Notes: generated by a model from the letters alone, not told the origin. Positions 28,992 through 37,951 are shown, counted from the stretch's first letter. The stretch: 64,000 bases of DNA from Polyangiaceae bacterium (GCA_016715885.1 JADJXL010000008.1:83630-147629); one strand, 5' to 3'. Translations and numbers: made by a program.

Positions 28992-29518
28992 TCAACCTCC
29001 AACACAGGATGCAACCCTACGGGAACGCACCACATGGTTTCAAGATTTATTTGCAGTGGCGATCCTTGACGACGCGCCGCGTTGCAAAGTTTTTAGAAGG
29101 GCGGTGGAAGCGTTTGCTGCTGCGTCATCAAGTGTTGAGGAGGGGGAGGGAAACGATGGTGGTGGGAGCATGAAGTGGTGAGCGGGGTATGGGGAACGTT
29201 TTGGGTGGGCAGGTAAAGCATTGAAACGGGTGGTGGGCGCATTCGGTGATGGGGGATGACGTAGCGAGTGGGGTGGGGGAAGTGTTTTGCATGCGCATTA
29301 TGAAGGGTGGAAAGCGCTGGGCAACGTTTTCGAGGTGGCGATGACATGGTGAGACGGGCGCGGGAGATGATGGGGACGGGGTTGTAAAGGCTTGAAAAGG
29401 GGACCGCCAGCGCGGCCCGTCCGGAAATGGCATGTCGCCATACGCGCCGAGTGGGCTACTTCGGCCGGGGTGACGATGAAACATGCATGGTCGTTGCGAC
29501 GGGCCTTGCGCAAAACAA
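28992..29518. other. Non-coding, G-rich region with degenerate repeats
   Basis: From about 29100 to 29400 the plus strand is very rich in G and poor in C, with many runs of three to five G (for example GGAGGGGGAGGG near 29140) and recurring pieces such as GGAACGTTTTGGGTGGG and GGCAACGTTTTCGAGG spaced irregularly. No credible coding frame. The skew and G runs could favour quadruplexes or an RNA, which is inference. Confidence 0.55.
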
Positions 29519-29629
29519 TCATCGTTTTCGGTCTTCGAGATACCGAAAAATCGTTCTCACATCGACGCCGAGCGCGCGGGCCGTCGCCGAACGATTGCCA
29601 CCAAAATGAGCAAGAGCGTCGATGCTCAT
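29519..29629 (-). CDS. 36-aa Fis-type helix-turn-helix microprotein or fragment
   Basis: Reads MSIDALAHFGGNRSATARAL then GVDVRTIFRYLEDRKR and stop. GGNRSATARALGVDVRTIFR fits the Fis family helix-turn-helix (G-G-N-x-x-x-A-A-x-x-L-G-x-x-x-R-T-x-x-R), normally the C-terminal domain of sigma-54 activators. Its ATG overlaps the stop of the gene upstream (ATGA), so it could be translated by coupling. It may be a true small protein or the tail of a lost regulator; an FHA fragment of the kind found at the N-terminus of such regulators lies at 43650-43939. Confidence 0.6.
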   Translation of the reverse strand: MSIDALAHFGGNRSATARALGVDVRTIFRYLEDRKR

Positions 29630-30315
29630 TTTTCAAAGGCATCATGCTCCTTTACGAGCGCTCGATAAGGAGCGACAATCTCGGCGACCCGCTGCTTCAC
29701 CGCGTCCAAGTCTTTGGGCCGCGTGTCGTCGTCATATGCGCAAACACCTACTGCCCCGCGAAGACTTGGATACGTCGTGTCGCGCACGGCAAATCGCCCT
29801 TCATACCGAAAGAAATCCGGATTTAGGTCGCGGCGTACGACATCAGCAAACCAATTCACTACCATTGTGGCTTCGTAGACCAGGAACTGGCATGCTTGCT
29901 CCCACGCGAGATATTCGTGGACCAACCGCTTATGCAGTTCCGGGTTACCAATTGCTTCATCATAAAATGGATAACCCACCAGATAATCACCTTGACTGCG
30001 GCAGTGTTCCGTGAAGAGCTCGTATGCTTGGGCGACCACATGACCCAAAGCGTTTATCGAGAACTCGAGGTCAGGAAGGCTGCCGGGCCACAACGTGGTT
30101 TGCAATTTGTGCTGAACCTCGTACGTACGAAGATCGAAATCGCCGGGCCACCGTGGTCGCGACGTTGTGGCAAAGCCCGTCCAATTCGCCCATCCACGCA
30201 AAAGAAGCCAATCGGAAATCAAGTCCACTACGTGCGTATAAAGCTCGATATCACGTGTTGGCACACTACGGTTTGCCTGCGGTCGTCCCGCGAAGTCTGG
30301 ATCAGGTTGAGCCAT
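29626..30315 (-). CDS. Hypothetical protein, 229 aa
   Basis: Start taken at MAQPDPDFAGRPQANRSVPT; the frame is open upstream but with a Pro/Arg-rich shadow-like sequence. The protein is rich in aromatic residues (LISDWLLLRGWANWTGFATT, WPGSLPDLEFSINALG, GYPFYDEAIGNPELHKRLVH) and ends with a charged helix (QRVAEIVAPYRALVKEHDAF). No signal peptide or known family. It is coupled by ATGA to the small helix-turn-helix ORF, so the pair may form a regulator and partner. Confidence 0.6.
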   Translation of the reverse strand: MAQPDPDFAGRPQANRSVPTRDIELYTHVVDLISDWLLLRGWANWTGFATTSRPRWPGDFDLRTYEVQHKLQTTLWPGSLPDLEFSINALGHVVAQAYELFTEHCRSQGDYLVGYPFYDEAIGNPELHKRLVHEYLAWEQACQFLVYEATMVVNWFADVVRRDLNPDFFRYEGRFAVRDTTYPSLRGAVGVCAYDDDTRPKDLDAVKQRVAEIVAPYRALVKEHDAFEK

Positions 30316-30781
30316 AACGGCAGTGCCGGTCGCGAGGCTCTCTTCGGGCGACCGAGATCGCGTCGGGCATTCGCGAATTCCTGCGTGTGGATGTACAATT
30401 CGGCGCGGGCAAGGAGGCCGAGGGGGATGAACTCTTTGTTCCATGCGAAGCAGCCGAAAAAAGGAGGGCCATGCTCACGCAACCATGTGGAAGGCGCCAG
30501 ATGAATCGCTCATGGTCGCCGATGAAGACCCTGCGACCGACGAGATGACGGCGGCGCGAAGCCGTCGGCGAAATCCAAGGTCGAGGCGGAACCCGAAGCG
30601 ACAGGCGGGCAGGGCGGGGCCTGAAAAAGCGAACCTGATTGTGTGACGCGCCCGCGGAGAAAAGGGCGCCCAAGGGCAATCGGCACAAACAGGGGTGTTC
30701 TCCTCCGGCAAACAACTTCGTTGACGGGCGAGACCATGCCGCCTAGCATGTCGCGACGAAGCAGAACGAGCCCCATCGAAC
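30316..30781. other. Intergenic between divergent genes, no gene seen
   Basis: About 465 bases between the 229-aa gene (minus) and the AAA ATPase (plus). Open frames on both strands are Arg/Pro-rich and unsupported. It probably carries the promoters of both units. Confidence 0.45.
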
Positions 30782-31962
30782 ATGCGCCGCCCAGCACGAG
30801 CACCCCAAATCCCCGAGCACACCTACGAGACGCTATCGGTCCAAAACTTCGCCCAGATTCGGCAGGCGACCGTTTCGTTCGGCGATTTGACCGTCCTCGT
30901 CGGACCGCAAGGCTCGGGTAAAAGTTTGATCCTTCAGCTTTTCAAACTCGCCCTCGACGCGCCAGAAGTCTTGTCCGCGCTCCGCGATGCGGGCCATACC
31001 GTCGGAACCAGGGAAGAAATTCTGGACGTCTACTTTGGCCAAGGAATGCACCACGCTTGGCACAAAAAGACGGACGTTCGGGTGGGCAAAAAAACCCTCG
31101 TGCCCGAAAAGCTTGCCCGGAGTCGTGCATCGAAGAATGCGTCGATGTTTTATATTCCCGCCCATCGTGCAACCTTGCTTGCCGATGGCTGGCCTTCGCC
31201 GTTTGCAAGATTGAACGCCGATACCCCGGCAATCGCTCGCTTGTTCAGCCAGAACTTGTTTGCGCTCTTCGGCGATCCACACGATACGGAGCTCTCCCCG
31301 TGCCGCGGCGATTAAAAGAAGAATACCGGACGGCAATTGACAATGCGGTATTCCATGGCGGCCGTGTGCAGCTCGACAAGGAAGCGCTTCGAAAGCGGCT
31401 GGAGCTTCGGTATGGTGATGCGCGGCTCCCATTCATGACGTGGACAGCCGGGCAACGCGAATTCACGCCGCTGCTCTTGGGCCTCTATCACCTCCTGCCT
31501 GCGCGTCAGCAACGGAAAGTCCCAGAGATTGATTGGGTGGTCATCGAAGAGCCGGAAATGGGCTTGCATCCGAGAGCGATTTCGGTCGTGATGCTCCTCG
31601 TGCTCGACCTGCTCTGGCGTGGTTATCGCGTGATCATTTCGACGCACGCGCCGCTCGTGCTCGACGTGGTCTTTGCGATTCGGCAGTTGCAGGAGCATGG
31701 TGCCAATCACCACCTTTTGGCGAAGGCTTTTGATATTCCCGCCAATAAAAGAACCAATCCCGTCCTGAAGGAGGTCTTCACGAAGAGCCTGCGCACGTAT
31801 GCCATGCACTTCGAAGAATCGGCCGACGAGCCATCCGTCGTGGCTACGGATATTTCAGGGTTGGATCCATCTGCCGAGAACCTGGTCGAAGCGGGATGGG
31901 GTGGCCTGACGGCATTCAGCTCGAACTTCAACCGGGTCGTGGCCGAGGCGATCAATGGATAA
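30782..31962 (+). CDS. AAA family ATPase (AbiEii/OLD-like), one frameshift
   Basis: Begins MRRPARAPQIPEHTYETLSV. QNFAQIRQATVSFGDLTVLV precedes Walker A GPQGSGKS. After FARLNADTPAIARLFSQNLF the frame changes near 31305 and continues EEYRTAIDNAVFHGGRVQLD, then FMTWTAGQREFTPLLLGLYH, Walker B with Glu-Glu in DWVVIEEPEMGLHP and the distal IISTHAPLVLDVVFA. This is the SMC-like ABC ATPase layout of AAA_15/AAA_21 proteins found in OLD, PARIS, Septu and retron systems. No TOPRIM domain follows. About 393 residues. It overlaps the next gene by 8 bases, so both are translated together. Confidence 0.82.
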
Positions 31963-32443
31963 TCGCGGGCAAAGAAAAAAGGGTGCGCTCGAGAAGGCGC
32001 TGGTGAACAAAAGCTTCTTGCATGCGCACGTAAAACCCGGAAAGCAAGCTTTGGCCGAGCCGGAAAAGGTTATTTGCAACCCGCCGCATCTCGTCACCGA
32101 TAGCATCGCCCTCGATGACGAAGCGTATGCGAAACATCCCGCCAAGAAAAACGAAGCGCGGTGGGATTACTGGCTGGGCACTGAAGATACTTCGATGCGG
32201 GTCGTGGGGGTCGAAGTTCACCCCGTCACGCCCCGTGAAGTCGAGTTGCTGGTGCGGAAGAAAAGGTGGGCCGAGGAAAAAGCCGATGCGGAGCTTGCAG
32301 GAGGCAAAAAAAGCATCCGTGCTTGGTTCTGGGTCGCGAGTGGCAAGACGGCGTTAAGTGTCAACACGACTGAATATCGGCAAATGGTCAAGGCCGGCAT
32401 TGTTCTCGCCGGCGGATGCCTGCGGCTACCCCTGTCGCGTTGA
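31955..32443 (+). CDS. Unknown 162-aa partner of the AAA ATPase (possible nuclease)
   Basis: Starts inside the ATPase stop (overlap 31955-31962). MDNRGQRKKGALEKALVNKS begins a basic N-terminus. The core has ARWDYWLGTEDTSMRVVGVE then VHPVTPREVELLVRKKRWAE and ends with IRAWFWVASGKTALSVNTTE. The Asp in RWDYW, Glu in VGVEVHP and the later KKRW could form a variant PD-(D/E)XK site, with His in place of the usual Lys, but I cannot confirm the fold. It is not an HNH, TOPRIM or known defence effector by eye. Gene coupling to an SMC-like ATPase is typical of two-component defence modules. Confidence 0.6.
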   Translation: MDNRGQRKKGALEKALVNKSFLHAHVKPGKQALAEPEKVICNPPHLVTDSIALDDEAYAKHPAKKNEARWDYWLGTEDTSMRVVGVEVHPVTPREVELLVRKKRWAEEKADAELAGGKKSIRAWFWVASGKTALSVNTTEYRQMVKAGIVLAGGCLRLPLSR

Positions 32444-32527
32444 CGTCCTCCGCCGTCATCACGACGGACACGCTCGGCCGATGTACGTGGACGAGCTCGA
32501 CAAAGCGCACGCCGATGATGGCAAGGG

Positions 32528-32629
32528 AGGTTCGGGGGGTTTTTATTGGAAAAGCTTCGACACGAGCGTGGCGCGGGTGGCGACCGTGCGCGTGTCCGTG
32601 ACGAGCAGCCGTTCCTCGGCGAGGCGCAG
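32528..32629. repeat. Repeat shared with 28108-28210 (FG-GAP 3' end)
   Basis: About 102 bases covering the last 28 codons, the stop and about 15 bases downstream of the FG-GAP lipoprotein gene. Most differences from the other copy are few and scattered. This copy belongs to an intact gene; the other is an orphan. Confidence 0.85.
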
Positions 32630-34027
32630 GCCATTGGGTGAGCCTCGATAAAGGAAAACGCGGGACTCGCCGATCTGCACGCAGTCCTCGAAACCGTCGC
32701 CGTCGATGTCACCCGGGCAGCCGACCGCGCGCCCCATGAAATTCGTGTTCGCGGCGTCGATGTATTTCTGGTTGATGGGGACCGCAAAGCTCAGCGCCGT
32801 CGCCTCTTCCTCGGTGCGCGAAGGCCCGCCGTAAAAGCCCCCAATGCCTCGAATGGTGTTGAGCTCCAGGGGCCCGGTGCCATCGTCGACCAGCTCGTAG
32901 GAGCCGATGACGTCGACGTGGCCGTCGCCGTTCACGTCGGCGCCTACGGCTTTTGACGATTTTCCGTACACCGGGCTCGACGATTTCCACGTGGCCATCC
33001 CGCGGAGGTTGCCGAAAAAGCCGACGGTGTCGCCGCGGAGCCATGAATACCAAACACGCGGCGTCTCCGCATTGCTGTTCGGTCCAGGGCTGAGGAAAGC
33101 ATTGGGCCAATTGTAGCCGATGAGGTCCCCAATGCCGTCGGCGTCGAAGTCGAGGCTGATGCCGCCTACGCTGCCGGTGATGCCGCCGAAGGTGAGCTCG
33201 CCGGGCATCTGCGTGGCCTCGGTCGACAGCCCCGAAGCGCTGCCGCGGTGGAGCTGCACGTCGGCTTTGTCCGCCATGGTCGCTCGCCGGACGAGGAGCA
33301 CGTCATCGTAGCCGTCGTTTTGCAGGTCGCCGACGGGGGTGACGCCGACGAGGCTGTTGCTTCCGATGTTGCCAAACTCGAGGTCCGGTTTGCCATTCGG
33401 GCCGCTCGCGGAGCCGTAATGCACGGCGACGCTCGCAAAGGGGCGCAGGACGAGCACGTCGGCGTAGCCGTCGCCATTGAGGTCGCCGGCGGGATATCCG
33501 AGTATGCCGGCGCGCTCCTCGGTGGGCGGCGTGGACTCTTCGAGCACGACGGCCTCGGGATCCGTGGGCCCATTGGGGCCGCCGCGATAAAGAAAGACTT
33601 GCGTTTGCTTCGAGAGCACGTCCTTGCCGACGAGCAAGTCGGAGTACCCATCGGCGTCGACATCTCCCGCGTGGGAGACCCAGACAAGGGTCGCGTAGTC
33701 GCCGCCGGGTGCGCGCCGGTAATAGCCCTCGTCGAAGCGGATGCCCGTCTTGCCGCCGGGGTAGAACGCGACCCAATTCGAATCGCGCGACGTGTCCAGC
33801 GTGACGAGGTCCGCGAAGCCGTCGCCATTCCAGTCCACGTCGCGCGATGGATTCGCCGCGAGCTTTACCTTCGGCGTCCCGAGCGATTCGCTCCACCCGA
33901 CGGGCACGACGACCCCTGCATCGGCAGGCTCGCCGCATCCGCCGAGAAAGCTCGCCGCGACGAGGCCGCTCGCCGCAAGTCCCCGTACATCATGCCTTTT
34001 TCTTTCCTGTGTTCGTTGGTTTCCCAT
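32543..34027 (-). CDS. FG-GAP/VCBS-repeat lipoprotein, 494 aa
   Basis: Start MGNQRTQERKRHDVRG, then LAASGLVAASFLGGCGEP with lipobox LGGC near residue 31. Seven calcium-binding D-x-D-x-D/N-G units are visible: DVDWNGDGFADLV, DVDADGYSDLLVG, DLNGDGYADVLVL, DLQNDGYDDVLLV, DFDADGIGDLIGY, DVNGDGHVDVIGS and DIDGDGFEDCVQI. They should form an integrin-like seven-bladed propeller that ends in LVTDTRTVATRATLVSKLFQ. The frame is intact. Family members are surface-exposed binding proteins. Its start lies only 12 bases from that of the divergent Cys-rich lipoprotein. Confidence 0.88.
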   Translation of the reverse strand: MGNQRTQERKRHDVRGLAASGLVAASFLGGCGEPADAGVVVPVGWSESLGTPKVKLAANPSRDVDWNGDGFADLVTLDTSRDSNWVAFYPGGKTGIRFDEGYYRRAPGGDYATLVWVSHAGDVDADGYSDLLVGKDVLSKQTQVFLYRGGPNGPTDPEAVVLEESTPPTEERAGILGYPAGDLNGDGYADVLVLRPFASVAVHYGSASGPNGKPDLEFGNIGSNSLVGVTPVGDLQNDGYDDVLLVRRATMADKADVQLHRGSASGLSTEATQMPGELTFGGITGSVGGISLDFDADGIGDLIGYNWPNAFLSPGPNSNAETPRVWYSWLRGDTVGFFGNLRGMATWKSSSPVYGKSSKAVGADVNGDGHVDVIGSYELVDDGTGPLELNTIRGIGGFYGGPSRTEEEATALSFAVPINQKYIDAANTNFMGRAVGCPGDIDGDGFEDCVQIGESRVFLYRGSPNGLRLAEERLLVTDTRTVATRATLVSKLFQ

Positions 34028-34039
34028 AGAGTGCTCATC

Positions 34040-35059
34040 ATGGCGCGAAAACAATCCACAGTGCAACGCAAGAGAACGGGCGTCCTCCTCGCGTTCGGCC
34101 TGCTCGCGGGAATCGCCTTGCTCTCGTCGTCTTGTCAGAAGCACAGCCTGGGCGAGCAGTGCGTGTTCGGCTGCGAAGTGCAGGTCATCGAGACGGCAGA
34201 CGGGACGATCAACGTCTGTCACCCAACGCGCGAAGACTGCGAAGAGCCCTACTTTTGCTCGCTCCAGACGAACAACTGCGAGAAACGGACTCCGCGCGGG
34301 CAGCCGTGTGGCGAGGAATGCGAGATTGGGTTGATTTGTCGTTTCGACAACATCTGTGAGGAGCTGGGGCGGGAGGACAAACCTTGTCTGCGGAACAATG
34401 ATTGCATCGACGGGCTGCTTTGCAATTACGGCGCGGCGCCGGAGGATCCCGATCGGCTTGGCCGATGCAAGCCGCTGCAGGGTGAGAATGGCCCATGCTT
34501 TTGGAACAACGCATCGAGTGTGGGCACGGGCGACGTGTTTGGCTTCAGCGGTTGCAAGGGTGACTTCGTCTGCGAGCCGCTTGGGCGCACGAAGCCGGAG
34601 GACGTGCCGGAGGGGACGACGATTTGCGGCGGGATCAACCCGTGCGGGTATCCTGGCGTCTGCAAGCGCCCGGGGCTCGCTGCGGCGGGCGCGTATTGCG
34701 TCGAGCATCGCGCTTGTTCCACGGGCCAATGTTACAGCCCGCCGGTGCCCACTGGGAAGAGGGACGATCCGCGTTTCTTGTGCTCCAACAACAACGACGA
34801 TTGTTATGCGGGCGCTTGGCCGGGCACGTGCGTCACCAAGGACGACGGGCTCGCGTACGACGCTTGTGATCCGGACCAGCCGAATGCGAAGGCCTGCGCC
34901 GAGCCGCTCGTTTGCACCAAGCAATGGGGGTGCATGACGCCGCAGTCGGTTGGCGAGGACATGCCGTGCTCGATCAATTCGAATATAGGCCCGGAGCCGA
35001 TCGTGTGTGGCCTCGGGCTCGCGTGTGTACAGTTCGAAGGGTCGTATCGCTGCCTTTGA
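34040..35059 (+). CDS. Cys-rich lipoprotein, 339 aa
   Basis: MARKQSTVQRKRTGVLLAFG and LLAGIALLSSSCQKHSLG give a lipoprotein signal (lipobox SSSC). The mature part has over 35 Cys in Dickkopf-like or EGF-like spacing (CGEECEIGLICRFDNICEEL, PCLRNNDCIDGLLCN, ACSTGQCYSP, GLACVQFEGSYRCL), common in extracellular myxobacterial proteins and usually disulfide-bonded. Intact frame. A GTG at 34031 is an alternative start. Paired divergently with the FG-GAP lipoprotein, it may belong to the same surface assembly; no activity can be predicted. Confidence 0.85.
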   Translation: MARKQSTVQRKRTGVLLAFGLLAGIALLSSSCQKHSLGEQCVFGCEVQVIETADGTINVCHPTREDCEEPYFCSLQTNNCEKRTPRGQPCGEECEIGLICRFDNICEELGREDKPCLRNNDCIDGLLCNYGAAPEDPDRLGRCKPLQGENGPCFWNNASSVGTGDVFGFSGCKGDFVCEPLGRTKPEDVPEGTTICGGINPCGYPGVCKRPGLAAAGAYCVEHRACSTGQCYSPPVPTGKRDDPRFLCSNNNDDCYAGAWPGTCVTKDDGLAYDACDPDQPNAKACAEPLVCTKQWGCMTPQSVGEDMPCSINSNIGPEPIVCGLGLACVQFEGSYRCL

Positions 35060-35125
35060 ACTTCACACCGCCATGCCCATCGTTTTTTTGTCCCGAGCGC
35101 ACGCCGATCGGCGTATGGTCGAGCA

Positions 35126-36079
35126 ATGACGGCAGACGAAAAGTCCAAGGAAGAGTTGGTCCGGGAGGTGGAGGAGCTTCGGCGGCAAGTCGATGAGCTG
35201 AAGGTCGCGGCGCGCAGGTACCACGCGATCGTCGACAACACGACGATAAGCCTGGTGGTGTACGATTCGCGCGGTCACGTCCTCCAGGTCAACGAGGGTT
35301 TCGAGAAGCTGTGGCAGATCCCGTTCGCGGCCCTTGCCGGCTACGTCGTCCTCGATGACCCCCAGCTCGAGGCTCGTGGGCTTCTCCGTCGTTTTCGGCA
35401 CGCGTTCGCGACCGGCGAGCCGGTCCATCTGCCCGTGATTCGCTACGATCCCCACGAAAGCACGGTGACCGCGGGCAAGGAACGGTGGGTAGGCGCGTCG
35501 TTATTTCCCGTGCGAAACGCGGCTGGCGAGCTCATCGAAGCCGTGCTCCTGCATTACGAGCTCGACGAGTTCAAGCACAGCGAAGACGAGCTGCGCGCGC
35601 AGAATGAAGTGCTCGAGGCGGCGGTGGCGGAGAGGACGCGCGAGCTGTCGGAGCACTTCAACCGGTACAAGGAGCAGCAGCAGGTGATCCTCGAGCTCTC
35701 GACGCCGGTGATCCGGCTGTGGAAGGGGATCCTGGCGTTGCCGCTGGTCGGAATGATCGACTCGGTTCGCGCCGCACAGGTCATGGAGAATCTGCTCGCG
35801 GCGATCGTGCATCAGCAGGCTTCCCAGGTGATCGTGGACGTGACGGGTGTGCCCTTGATCGATACGTCCGTCGCTTCGCATCTATTGAGGACCGTCTCGG
35901 CCGCGGCGCTGCTCGGTGCGCATTGCATTCTGGTGGGCATCTCGCCGGACATGGCGCAGACCTTGATGCATCTGGACGTCGATTTTGGGCGCCTGAGCAC
36001 GGCGGCGAGCTTGGAGCAGGGGCTCCGGCAGGCGCTGACGCGAACGAATCAACGGATTGTCGCGATGCCACGAAAGTGA
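35126..36079 (+). CDS. PAS-STAS sensor protein (RsbR-like), 317 aa
   Basis: A short coiled coil (SKEELVREVEELRRQVDELK) leads to a PAS domain at about 35-155 (AIVDNTTISLVVYDSRGHVL, FPVRNAAGELIEAVLLHYEL). A linker helix (NEVLEAAVAERTRELSEHFN) joins a C-terminal STAS domain (TPVIRLWKGILALPLVGMID, VIVDVTGVPLIDTSVASHLL, LLGAHCILVGISPDMAQTLM). The Thr in VDVTGVPLIDT matches the phosphorylated site of RsbR-type stressosome proteins. Family role: senses a signal through PAS and controls a switch kinase/phosphatase cascade. No RsbT-like kinase is next to it. Intact frame; starts 66 bases after the Cys-rich gene, so possibly the same transcript. Confidence 0.88.
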   Translation: MTADEKSKEELVREVEELRRQVDELKVAARRYHAIVDNTTISLVVYDSRGHVLQVNEGFEKLWQIPFAALAGYVVLDDPQLEARGLLRRFRHAFATGEPVHLPVIRYDPHESTVTAGKERWVGASLFPVRNAAGELIEAVLLHYELDEFKHSEDELRAQNEVLEAAVAERTRELSEHFNRYKEQQQVILELSTPVIRLWKGILALPLVGMIDSVRAAQVMENLLAAIVHQQASQVIVDVTGVPLIDTSVASHLLRTVSAAALLGAHCILVGISPDMAQTLMHLDVDFGRLSTAASLEQGLRQALTRTNQRIVAMPRK

Positions 36080-36626
36080 CGATCTCGGTCGTCCGCAAGC
36101 TGCCTTATGGGCACCCGGAAAAACCCGACGCAGGGGCCAATCCGCGCCGGGAAACCAGGGGTCAAGCCGACAAGAACAATCCTGCTTCGGCGAACCTCGA
36201 GGGTGGCGCGGATAAGGGCGAGGCTTGATCGGGCGCCCCCTGGGGGTCGTGCAAGCAGGAACTGTCCTGGTGGGCGTGACCTCTGGTGGTTGACGGGTTG
36301 GGAACGAGTGTAGCATTGGCGACTATCAGGGAGTGGTCGTTGCAAGGGCCGGCCTTGCTCGTGTGACCTTTGGAGGTCGCGTGGGCGGGACGAATGTCGA
36401 TTCGTCACCGCACACCCGGCAAACTCGAGCAGCGTTTCGTACGGGTAGAGTTGTCGAGCGCCAGCAGCGTTGCCGCGATCGCCCCTTCTCCCTTTCGCGT
36501 GGGATACACCATAGGACATTACACGTCCGACCATCGTGATGCCGAACTTGCATCTCATTTTCGCGCGATGTAGTGGTGGCTGCGGGGCGGTTGTCCGACA
36601 AGTACATTCTCGAAGGGGACGGGCTT
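36080..36626. other. Intergenic, no gene seen
   Basis: About 545 bases. Open frames on the minus strand are shadows without start or family. It presumably holds the promoter of the Ntox16-like lipoprotein gene and the terminator of the PAS-STAS gene; no clear hairpin was identified. Confidence 0.45.
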
Positions 36627-37946
36627 ATGGCGTCATTGAGTAAACCCATGCGTACGATGCTGGCGATGAGTTTTTTCGGAGCTGGTACGACTGCGCTTAC
36701 GCTGATCGGCTGCACGAGTCATCTTGGTCTGGTACGCGCGACGCAAACGGACGGAGGGATCGATCGGCCGAATCTTCCGGATGGCATGGTCATACGATCC
36801 AGCGATTGCGTAGCCGAATATGGATCTCTATTGGAGCCGGGGCACCACGAATTCAACGCGACGGTTCAGATGAATGAGGATGGCGACAAAGATGACGTCA
36901 CCATTGACGGCATTCCCAACACGGCCTACGACTTGGGCGCGTGCATGCGGAATGCGCTCCGCGCGATGCCCATTGCCAAAGAACCTTTGCGTCAGGGCGT
37001 GGAGACATTGAAGTATCAGCTCGACCATGCGAGCGAGCAGCACCATTCGATTGCCCGTTTCATCAACGTGATCCCCGGCGTGCCCATTATCGTCAGTCAA
37101 TTGGTTTTCGAAGCCGAAGGGTATACGATTGTGCTTCCGGTAGCCGTGAAGGTGGTGGCCAAGCCGGAGAAATTCATCGACGGCGACAAACGCACCATGG
37201 CCAAGGTTGGGCAACTGGTCATCGACATGCTTGGTTACGACGAGATCATGACGCGTGCCGAGCAGATAGGCTGGGTCAAAACGGTGCGTTATGAACGAGC
37301 GCAATCGGCTGCTGAAAAGAGGTTCATCGGCGACATGCCTCCGACTTCGAGCGCTGTCGTCGAAGCCGCATTCAAGAGGGTCATGACCAGGGCTGCGCCC
37401 GCGGCACTTCTAGCGTCGCAAGCGGATTCACCCGCTCCCGGTCCCGGAGACGCTGTGGCGGTGGGGATTTTGGCGGTCGGGCTGCTCGCTGTGGGAGCCA
37501 TCGCGGCCTACGAGATCATTGCCGTCGAGGGCAAGCCGGTTGCCACAACGCCTGTGCCTGCACCGGCGTCGGCCGCACAGCCAATGCCGATGGCGGCGCC
37601 GGTTGTCGCGTCGCGGAGGTATCCGAACCAAACATGCGACGACGCGGAGATGGCTCGTCTGGAAACGGAGATGCACAAGATTTGCGATGGTGAATACGCC
37701 GCCAACTGCAGTGGTGACCACACCAAGCCAAAGTTCCAGAAGATTCCTTGCTCGGCGGTCAAGCTCGCCATCCAGCAAAGGCAGGCCTGCCTGGCTGCCC
37801 GATGAGAGGTTCAGAACAAGTGCTTTGGTGGCAAACCCGACGACAAGCACAAGAAGCCGATTGACGAATTCCAGAAAGGAATCAACAACTGCGAAGCCCT
37901 GAAATTGATCGTTTGTGCCAAAGGCCATCCCCAGGCAGGAAAGTGA
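36627..37946 (+). CDS. Lipoprotein with Ntox16-like C-terminal domain (in-frame TGA at 37803)
   Basis: AAGGGGA eight bases upstream sets the start at MASLSKPMRTMLAMSFFGAG; lipobox LIGC lies near residue 30. The middle is unrecognised, with a membrane-like segment AVGILAVGLLAVGAIAAYEI near residue 295, then a Pro-rich linker. The end has paired Cys: QTCDDAEMARLETEMHKICD, KIPCSAVKLAIQQRQACLAA, then a TGA stop, after which the same frame continues EVQNKCFGGKPDDKHKKPID and NNCEALKLIVCAKGH to 37946. With the last part included it matches the pattern of Novel toxin 16 (Ntox16). So the TGA is a nonsense mutation, a base error, or removes half of the domain. The ankyrin gene follows after 5 bases. 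Confidence 0.68.
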
Positions 37947-37951
37947 GATCT

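Noticed and set aside
32218..32787. Minus-strand frame crossing the 162-aa gene and FG-GAP gene end
   Set aside because: It is antisense to one and out of frame with the other; Arg/Ser-rich shadow.
36049..36558. 169-aa minus-strand open frame downstream of the PAS-STAS gene
   Set aside because: Overlaps the end of the real gene, is Arg-rich and has no recognisable domain.
37803..37805. Selenocysteine reading of the in-frame TGA in the Ntox16-like gene
   Set aside because: No SECIS-like hairpin is evident just after the TGA, and the position precedes a Glu-Val-Gln stretch rather than a redox motif; a mutation or base error is simpler.
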